Shown here piece by piece: positions 1-4,132 of a DNA stretch of 5,116 nucleotides. Position 1 is the first letter of the stretch; each line of letters starts with the position of its first letter. The notes beneath the pieces were generated by a model. It was not told where the DNA came from. It was given only the letters and a program-made list of their open reading frames with translations, and did no database searches. Position numbers and translations under genes: made by a program. This DNA is from Armatimonadota bacterium (GTDB taxonomy: Bacteria > Armatimonadota > Zipacnadia > Zipacnadales > UBA11051), in assembly GCA_003542955.1 (NCBI GenBank), contig DPJP01000218.1:1-5116 (forward strand), in the 5' to 3' direction.

Positions 1-2
1 CG

Positions 3-167
3 CGCCTCCGCGCGCGGCAAGACAGGAGACGGTCCCGCGTGTCGCGGCGAGCGGCGACTCACGTGCCGTCTCCTCACTCGCGCGCGAGGGAGATCGCCGA
101 GGCCCTGAACTGCGCTCGCACCACCACGTCCACGGTGTAGTGAAGCGTCCACTCCGAAGGCTTGCGG
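3..167 (+). pseudogene. Possible relic of a helix-turn-helix (transposase-like) N-terminus
   Basis: Reading from base 3 gives an arginine-rich stretch followed by REIAEALNCARTTTSTV (about 87-137). This has the shape of the helix-turn-helix found near the N-terminus of IS630-type transposases and related regulators (a 'xxIAxALxxSRxTVxR' pattern). Two adjacent in-frame stops (TAG 138-140, TGA 141-143) interrupt it. The same frame then continues with SVHSEGLR, which resembles the 'FxxEGLxGL' stretch that usually follows that motif. No start is visible because the window begins here. The reading therefore suggests a decayed gene fragment. It is only a pattern resemblance in GC-rich sequence, where spurious Arg/Ala-rich frames are common, so confidence is low. 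Confidence 0.25.
5..89. repeat. Imperfect nested inverted repeat
   Basis: Inner arms AGGAGACGG (24-32) and CCGTCTCCT (66-74) are perfect 9-bp reverse complements. Outer arms CCTCCGCGCGCG (5-16) and CGCGCGCGAGG (79-89) are complementary apart from one bulged base. Between the inner arms is a small hairpin, CCGCG-TGT-CGCGG (35-47). The structure could be the terminator or processing site of a gene lying left of the window, or the end of a degraded mobile element. No T-tract follows it. The GC-rich outer arms could arise by chance; the 9-bp inner arms are better supported. Confidence 0.4.
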
Positions 168-247
168 AATGACACGAAAGGAGTACCCAAATGGGCAAGG
201 TACTGGTCGTGTACTGCAGTATGTCGGGCAACACGAAGGCCGCCGCC
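166..247 (+). repeat. Direct repeat copy A: 5' end of the flavodoxin gene
   Basis: This 82-bp segment aligns without gaps to 1397-1478 (offset 1231) with 9 mismatches, about 89 % identity. It includes the ribosome-binding site AAAGGAG (177-183), the 7-nt spacer and the first 19 codons of the flavodoxin. Similarity ends abruptly on both sides, immediately right of the putative helix-turn-helix relic and immediately before base 248. Sharp boundaries suggest a remnant of a second gene copy, or of a recombination or insertion event. Confidence 0.9.
191..247 (+). pseudogene. Truncated flavodoxin, first 19 codons only
   Basis: The ATG at 191 sits 7 nt after AAAGGAG and begins MGKVLVVYCSMSGNTKAAA, identical to residues 1-19 of the complete flavodoxin at 1422. 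This covers the first beta strand and the FMN-phosphate-binding loop (SMSGNT). After 247 the frame runs into unrelated sequence and stops at 335-337, giving a 48-residue product with no flavodoxin fold beyond the phosphate loop. All four nucleotide differences from the complete gene in these 57 bases are third-position synonymous changes (GTG/GTC, AGT/AGC, GGC/GGG, AAC/AAT). The copy therefore probably diverged while it was still a functional protein and lost its body later. Whether the 48-residue peptide is made is unknown; it is most likely a relic. Confidence 0.8.
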
Positions 248-463
248 TCTACCGACGCCTGTCAGCCACGCGATACGCACCGTGATCCAGTCGCTTCGCT
301 GCCCATCGATGGTAGCACGCCCCCACGCTGCGGATGAACGGTATTGACTGGAGAGGATATCTGGGCCCGCATGGAGAACTTGCCCGACGGACATGCATCG
401 CAATGATGGGGTGGCGGCGCGGGTGGACTCGCGCAGTGGAATCTGCCAGTGAGGTGTCTTCCG
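248..463. other. Non-coding stretch before the zinc-ribbon gene
   Basis: No convincing gene is seen on either strand. A long minus-strand frame crosses it, but it is the antisense of the zinc-ribbon gene and has no recognisable domain. Local AT-richer sequence around TTGACT (344-349) and GGATAT (355-360) could hold promoter elements for the gene at 464, but no -35/-10 pair with 16-18 nt spacing fits well. The start at 464 is preceded by GAGGTG (451-456) with a 7-nt spacer. Confidence 0.5.
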
Positions 464-1312
464 ATGGATTGCCCCAAGTGTGGCTATGTGATGTCTGACT
501 TCGACGTGGAGTGCCCGCGATGCAAACGGCTTGCGGGAATCGCGGATGCGGCCCGGGAACACGCAGCGTCGCTGCCTACGCCGAGTGAGCGAAGTGAGAC
601 GGCGAGCACACAGCCGGTGCACGGTGCGGTGCCCGGCGAGGGCAGGGACGCTCTGCCGACCTCCCCGGTTTCCCGCCGTGGGCCTTCTGCCCGCGGTGCG
701 CAGCGGGATGCCAGTCCAAGTGTCTCGCCTCTGGTAGGCAAGCTGATACTGGGGTTTCTCGTCTTGCTGTTCTGGGTGAACCTGGGTCGACTCATCATCT
801 CCTCCGGCATGAAGTGGTACGAGGAACAGAAGACGGACGACGGGCCGGTGGGCAGCGCGTTCCGCGGGGCGGCCCCTCCGCAGGAGGCCCCCCAACAGCA
901 GGCCCCAACACAGAACATCGCTGCCTACTGCTGGCGTGAGTACACGGCCAACTGGCCCTACGGGTCCCGCACAACACCTCCCCCGTCTGGATGGCGCGAC
1001 GTCGTCGTCGAGATCGCCGTCAAGAACCAGGAGTCTTCGCGCGACAGCATGGGAGTGTACCCAACGGACTTCTTCGTCGAGGTCAATGGGGCGCAGTACC
1101 GGGAGGACTTCCGTGCGTCATTGCTGATTCCCGAGTCCATCCCACAGCTCCGGTCCGCGAAGCTTGTACCTGGCGGAGAGACGTTGGGGCTGATGGCGTT
1201 TCGCGTACCTGCCGGCGGAGGGATCAGCCTGCGCTGGCACCCCGGCATGGCACTGGCGGACGGCTTCCAGATTCAGGCCTACCAGAACCCCACCATCAAC
1301 ATGGACCTCTGA
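464..1312 (+). CDS. Zinc-ribbon, single-pass membrane protein with DUF4352-like extracytoplasmic domain
   Basis: The 282-residue product has three parts. (1) An N-terminal zinc ribbon, with CPKC at residues 3-6 and CPRC at 17-20 (CxxC-x10-CxxC), would be cytoplasmic. (2) A Pro/Ser/Arg-rich linker (about 25-90) leads into one hydrophobic helix at about 91-112. (3) An outer domain at about 150-282 contains VVVEIAVKNQE, an NGxxYxxDF segment and VPGGETLGLMAFRVPAG. That order matches the DUF4352 / telokin-like immunoglobulin-fold family, in which a central 'xPGExxxGxxxFxVP' strand pair is typical. A Gln/Pro-rich spacer links helix and domain. The ATG at 464 is preferred over the in-frame GTG at 449 because GAGGTG lies 7 nt before it and the zinc ribbon then begins at residue 3, as is usual. 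Ligand and role are unknown; an envelope-associated or sensory function is inference. A 109-nt gap separates it from the flavodoxin. Confidence 0.88.
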   Translation: MDCPKCGYVMSDFDVECPRCKRLAGIADAAREHAASLPTPSERSETASTQPVHGAVPGEGRDALPTSPVSRRGPSARGAQRDASPSVSPLVGKLILGFLVLLFWVNLGRLIISSGMKWYEEQKTDDGPVGSAFRGAAPPQEAPQQQAPTQNIAAYCWREYTANWPYGSRTTPPPSGWRDVVVEIAVKNQESSRDSMGVYPTDFFVEVNGAQYREDFRASLLIPESIPQLRSAKLVPGGETLGLMAFRVPAGGGISLRWHPGMALADGFQIQAYQNPTINMDL

Positions 1313-1396
1313 GCTGCCCACTCGAACACCGGGCCCGCTATGCGCCCCTCGCAACTAACCTACGGGAGCCGTTGACGCGTGTCGCCCGGGACATCT

Positions 1397-1478
1397 GGGA
1401 TGACACGAAAGGAGCAGTCAGATGGGCAAGGTACTGGTCGTCTACTGCAGCATGTCGGGGAATACGAAGGCCGCCGCC
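1397..1478 (+). repeat. Direct repeat copy B: 5' end of the flavodoxin gene
   Basis: This is the counterpart of 166-247. It comprises GATGACACG, AAAGGAG (1408-1414), a 7-nt spacer and the first 19 codons of the intact flavodoxin. The five mismatches outside the coding part are one near the left edge and four in the spacer between the ribosome site and the ATG. The ribosome site itself is conserved in both copies. Confidence 0.9.
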
Positions 1479-1862
1479 GAGGCGGTTGCTGCCGGCGCGA
1501 GGGACGCCGGGGCTGAAGTCGCGGTCAAGACGGGCTTCGAGGCCGGGCCGGAGGACCTGCTCGCCTGCGATGCCGTCGCGCTGGGCTCGTATGACGCCTT
1601 CAGCTACATGGGCGGCGGGCTGAAGGACTTCCTCGACCGGGCATTCTACCCCACGAAGGAGGAGGTCACCGACAAGCCTTACGGCGCCTTCGTGACCCAC
1701 GGTGGCGGCGGCCGCGCGATTGGCAGTGTGGAGTCGGTGGCCGGCAGCTTCAAGCTGCGGAAGATGGCCGATTCCGTCCTGGTCAAGGGGTCTCCGGACG
1801 AGGCGGCCAGTGCACAGTTGCGCGCCCTCGGCGCCGCGCTGGCAGAAGCGGCGGAGGGCTGA
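1422..1862 (+). CDS. Short-chain flavodoxin (FMN electron carrier)
   Basis: This 146-residue protein has the normal length of a short-chain flavodoxin, a small cytoplasmic carrier that shuttles one electron at a time on bound FMN. The first strand KVLVVYCS runs into the FMN-phosphate loop S10-M-S-G-N-T15, the family signature (T/S-x-T/S-G-N-T). The '50s' loop is GSYDAFSYMGGG (55-66), with Tyr57 and Tyr62 available to stack on the flavin. The '90s' loop is THGGGGR (92-98). The ATG lies 7 nt after AAAGGAG. Codon use is strongly biased to GC-ending codons with no rare Ile or Arg codons, consistent with a resident, well-expressed gene. It follows the zinc-ribbon gene on the same strand but with a 109-nt gap, so co-transcription is uncertain. 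The partner reductase is not identified. The FAD oxidoreductase downstream is a possible partner only by proximity and is separated by a terminator-like hairpin. Confidence 0.95.
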   Translation: MGKVLVVYCSMSGNTKAAAEAVAAGARDAGAEVAVKTGFEAGPEDLLACDAVALGSYDAFSYMGGGLKDFLDRAFYPTKEEVTDKPYGAFVTHGGGGRAIGSVESVAGSFKLRKMADSVLVKGSPDEAASAQLRALGAALAEAAEG

Positions 1863-1939
1863 GAACGGCAAGAGCGGGCCCCCTATCACACACGGTTCCC
1901 GAATGCCCGCCAACCGTTCACGAACACCAGCGGAGGAGA

Positions 1940-1961
1940 CCGTCCCGCGGCTGCGGGACGG
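1940..1961 (+). terminator. GC-rich hairpin downstream of the flavodoxin
   Basis: A perfect 9-bp stem, CCGTCCCGC (1940-1948) pairing with GCGGGACGG (1953-1961), closes a GGCT loop. It lies 78 nt after the flavodoxin stop. No T-run follows (GACCAATTGATG), so it is not a classical intrinsic terminator. It may still end or protect the flavodoxin transcript, as T-poor hairpins do in some high-GC genomes. Its left flank, AGGAGACCGTCCCGCG (1934-1949), matches 15 of 16 bases of 24-39. Confidence 0.55.
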
Positions 1962-1978
1962 GACCAATTGATGTTGCC

Positions 1979-1984
1979 TATACT
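1979..1984 (+). promoter_or_regulatory. Candidate -10 element for the downstream two-gene unit
   Basis: TATACT matches the sigma-70 -10 consensus at five of six positions and lies in the only AT-rich patch of this intergenic region, just past the hairpin. At 17 nt upstream the -35 position reads GGACGG, which is poor. TTGATG (1968-1973) is too close to serve. If it is real, the leader to the ATG at 2144 would be about 150 nt. Confidence 0.3.
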
Positions 1985-2143
1985 GTGCCCGTCGATGCCG
2001 TTCGTCGACCTGACGGTATGGATGACGGCAATAGGTGCCACGTGACCCCGCAGCGAGGAGGAGGATTTCGGCCACCGCTTGGAGAACGCACATGCAACGC
2101 GGACAACAACGGGGAGGGGCTCATTCGCCTGCGGTGACACCAC
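1985..2143 (+). other. Putative leader with short inverted repeats and a purine run
   Basis: TGCCGT (1996-2001) can pair with ACGGCA (2025-2030), and GTCGA occurs twice (1991-1995, 2004-2008), allowing alternative small hairpins. A purine run, GAGGAGGAGGA (2055-2065), resembles a ribosome site but no start codon lies at a useful distance. GGAG (2081-2084) sits 7 nt before an ATG at 2092, whose frame gives an Arg/Gly-rich shadow peptide overlapping the next gene. No known riboswitch is recognised. Confidence 0.2.
2133..2137 (+). promoter_or_regulatory. Weak ribosome-binding site for the FAD oxidoreductase
   Basis: GGTGA, part of the anti-SD complement AGGAGGTGA, lies 6 nt before the ATG at 2144. 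An in-frame TGA at 2135-2137 rules out any start further upstream, so the start is at 2144 or later. The dinucleotide-binding strand begins at residue 9, so the 2144 ATG fits the domain. Confidence 0.5.
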
Positions 2144-4132
2144 ATGCGCAACACGTCTGGCGACAAACTCGTGCTCGTGTTGGGGGCTGGGCCGGCCGGC
2201 TTGGCCGCAGCCTGCGCTCTGAGTTCGAAAGGTGCGCGCGTGGTGGTTGCCGACTGTGGCCTGCCCATGGCTGGTCGCCGCACTGACCGGCCCGAAGAGA
2301 CTGGATGTGGCATTGGGGGCGCCGGCCTGTTTTCAGACGGGAAGTTCAGCTACTTCCCCTCAGGCCGATGGGTCTACGCGCTTCCCCGAAGGGACTGGCT
2401 GCGGGAATCCTATGACTGGATGACCGACCGTCTTGAGAGAGTTGGCATCCCCACGCGCCCATACCCACACAGCTCATCAGGCGAACGTACCCTCCCTGTC
2501 GACGGCGGAACGATACTCCAACGACTGTACCCCTCATTCCACACGTCCGCAGGCCAGCGCTCCAACCTACTGGCCCAGCTAGTGAACGGCGTCAATGGCC
2601 CAGTTCTGCCCGAGGCCTTTGTGCACAGCATAAATCGCGACACGGCAGGGTACCGCGTGCGCTGCCGCAGAGATGTCAGTTTCTCGTGCGCAGCGGGCGA
2701 GTACGCAGGGGCAGTGATCGCGACCGGCAAATTCGGCGGCCTCGCACTCGCCGAGAGAGGGCTAACGGCCCCGGTGCCGCTGCGCCCGGTGCGCTATGAG
2801 CTGGGGCTGCGCATAGACATCGTGGGAGATCTGCCTTTTGACGCCAGCCCTCAGGCTGCTGACGTCAAGTACATATGGGATCACGGAGACATCTCATTCA
2901 GGACGTTCTGCACGTGTAGCGACGGCGAGGTCAGGATGGTCGACTACGACACGCTCACCTGTGTGTCGGGACGCGCAGCAGATGTGGCTTCTGGATACTC
3001 AAACTTCGCTTTGCTTGCTCGCTTCAAGGGCGCGTCACTGCCGATCGGCGAGAGTATCTGGGACACGGTCATCTCACATCACCGAGGGCGAACGACTGCC
3101 ACTTGGGAACCGCTCTGCTCGTTCATGGGAGCGAGCAACCACCTTGGCATCTTGGGCCCACACGAGACTGGCGAACGGCCTTGGATCCCCGCTGACGCAT
3201 TCGAACCGGGCAGTCTGCGCTCCATTCTCGGTGAGCAGTTCACGCCCCTGATGCAACGCGCTTGCTCTGACCTGGTAGAGGCCTGTCCGCGCCTGAGAGA
3301 TGCGTCGCCCGTGTGTATATTCCCCGCCATCGAGGGAACTGGTTCTTATCCCTTGGTCGACGGCGAACTACGCGTTCGCAATGAGAACATCTGGTGCGCC
3401 GGAGACCTCCTGGGGCACACGAGAGGCATTGTGCCGTCCCTCCTGACAGGCTACTACGCCGGATTGTCGGCAGCGGAACGTCTGGGGCCGTTCCGGGGTG
3501 CCGCCGGCAGTTACATGCTGTCAAATGCGGCACGGCGCCCCTTACAGCACCCGCAGCCGAAGCCTGACGGTGCGCCAGCTCTGGGCGGCGACTCGTCGCT
3601 GGTCAGCGATGACGTCACTCTCTGTCGTGGCCACTGGGTGCCCCAATGCATCACGAGTTCGAGGACCCCGATGCCCACGGTCTTTACCGCTCAGTCTAAA
3701 GAGCACTTCTACTGCAGAGACGCCATCTGCGAATTCGTTCTGTCTCACGGCGCGGTACCATTGAACCCCTTCCGTGTTTTCGAGTACTTTCTCGGCGACC
3801 GCGTTGAGCGCGACCTGATCAGGCGCGGTAACAACAATCTGATACGGATCTCTGACGAGCTATGGGTTTTCGGGTGCCGCATCGCGGATGGAGTGCTCTT
3901 CGAGATCCTGCACGCCCGCGAGCTGGACAAGCCCGTGAGGTTCTTCACCATCGACAACCGTGCCGACAGGATCCGTGAAGCCTCAGTTGACGAACTGAGC
4001 TTCGAGGAAGAGTGCTATCTGCACTACAAGACGCATAGAGCCACAAAGGCGGACATCATCGCTCAGATCACCGGGCGTGGGCTCCTCGGCCAACTCTCAC
4101 TGTTCAGCGAAGCAAGTGATGAGCATGACTGA
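2144..4132 (+). CDS. FAD-dependent oxidoreductase fused to nucleoside 2-deoxyribosyltransferase-like domain
   Basis: The product is 662 residues with no signal peptide or membrane helix. Residues 8-448 look like the COG2509 group of FAD-dependent dehydrogenases: the dinucleotide-binding motif LVLGAGPAGLAAA (G14, G16, G19), then GGAGLFSDGKFS (58-69), VIATGKFGG (191-199), a YELGLRIDI segment (219-226), FRTFCTCSDGEV (252-263), and the closing FAD motif NIWCAGDLLGHTRGIVPS (415-432, G420-D421). Substrate is unknown. A Pro/Gly-rich linker (about 450-508) leads to a second domain (510-608). This has HFYCRDAICEFVL, AVPLNPF, NNNLIRISDELWVFG and DGVLFEILHARELDKPVRFF, the layout of nucleoside 2-deoxyribosyltransferase-like proteins, where the Glu in DGxxxE (here E587, with D582) corresponds to the catalytic acid. 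The tail carries QLSLF (650-654), a sliding-clamp-binding motif. The overlapping next gene suggests a joint function. Six rare ATA codons and frequent CTA/AGA distinguish it from the flavodoxin. Domain calls rest on motif reading only; the fused function is inference. Confidence 0.85.
   Translation: MRNTSGDKLVLVLGAGPAGLAAACALSSKGARVVVADCGLPMAGRRTDRPEETGCGIGGAGLFSDGKFSYFPSGRWVYALPRRDWLRESYDWMTDRLERVGIPTRPYPHSSSGERTLPVDGGTILQRLYPSFHTSAGQRSNLLAQLVNGVNGPVLPEAFVHSINRDTAGYRVRCRRDVSFSCAAGEYAGAVIATGKFGGLALAERGLTAPVPLRPVRYELGLRIDIVGDLPFDASPQAADVKYIWDHGDISFRTFCTCSDGEVRMVDYDTLTCVSGRAADVASGYSNFALLARFKGASLPIGESIWDTVISHHRGRTTATWEPLCSFMGASNHLGILGPHETGERPWIPADAFEPGSLRSILGEQFTPLMQRACSDLVEACPRLRDASPVCIFPAIEGTGSYPLVDGELRVRNENIWCAGDLLGHTRGIVPSLLTGYYAGLSAAERLGPFRGAAGSYMLSNAARRPLQHPQPKPDGAPALGGDSSLVSDDVTLCRGHWVPQCITSSRTPMPTVFTAQSKEHFYCRDAICEFVLSHGAVPLNPFRVFEYFLGDRVERDLIRRGNNNLIRISDELWVFGCRIADGVLFEILHARELDKPVRFFTIDNRADRIREASVDELSFEEECYLHYKTHRATKADIIAQITGRGLLGQLSLFSEASDEHD
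3661..3673 (+). promoter_or_regulatory. Possible internal ribosome site and start for the C-terminal domain
   Basis: Inside the large gene, GAGG (3661-3664) lies 6 nt before an in-frame ATG (3671-3673, Met510). This is exactly where the deoxyribosyltransferase-like domain begins. Initiation here would give a free 153-residue protein (3671-4132), a plausible size for stand-alone members of this fold. The site may be a vestige of two formerly separate genes or an active second start. Confidence 0.35.
4091..4105 (+). other. Encoded beta-sliding-clamp-binding motif QLSLF
   Basis: Residues 650-654 of the FAD/deoxyribosyltransferase-like protein are QLSLF, a perfect match to the consensus QL(S/D)LF. 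DNA polymerases, MutS-type and other replication or repair proteins use this motif to bind the cleft of DnaN. It follows a Gly/Leu segment and is followed by an acidic, probably disordered tail of 8 residues. A flexible C-terminal position is where such motifs usually occur. Binding is inferred, not shown. Confidence 0.55.

Noticed and set aside
162..347. Open frame of 61 codons overlapping the truncated flavodoxin
   Set aside because: It reads the flavodoxin fragment out of frame; the ribosome site AAAGGAG and the identical 19 residues support the frame starting at 191.
74..895. Long minus-strand open frame (273 codons) across the left intergenic region and the zinc-ribbon gene
   Set aside because: It is Arg/His/Pro-rich with no domain and lies largely antisense to a gene with clear motifs; high GC produces such frames readily.
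1372..1400. Possible promoter before the flavodoxin, with TTGACG at 1372-1377
   Set aside because: No acceptable -10 hexamer lies 16-18 nt downstream (CTGGGA at 17 nt), so the -35 match alone is not enough.
1892..1917. Short inverted repeat ACGGTT / AACCGT after the flavodoxin
   Set aside because: It has only 6 bp with a 14-nt loop; the hairpin at 1940-1961 is a far stronger candidate for transcript ending.
1338..2093. Minus-strand open frame (251 codons) antisense to the flavodoxin
   Set aside because: It covers the well-supported flavodoxin on the other strand and shows no recognisable domain or ribosome site.
2092..2286. Possible small gene starting at ATG 2092 with GGAG 7 nt upstream
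   Set aside because: The predicted peptide is low-complexity and Arg/Gly-rich, and it overlaps the dinucleotide-binding motif of the FAD enzyme in another frame; it is probably incidental.
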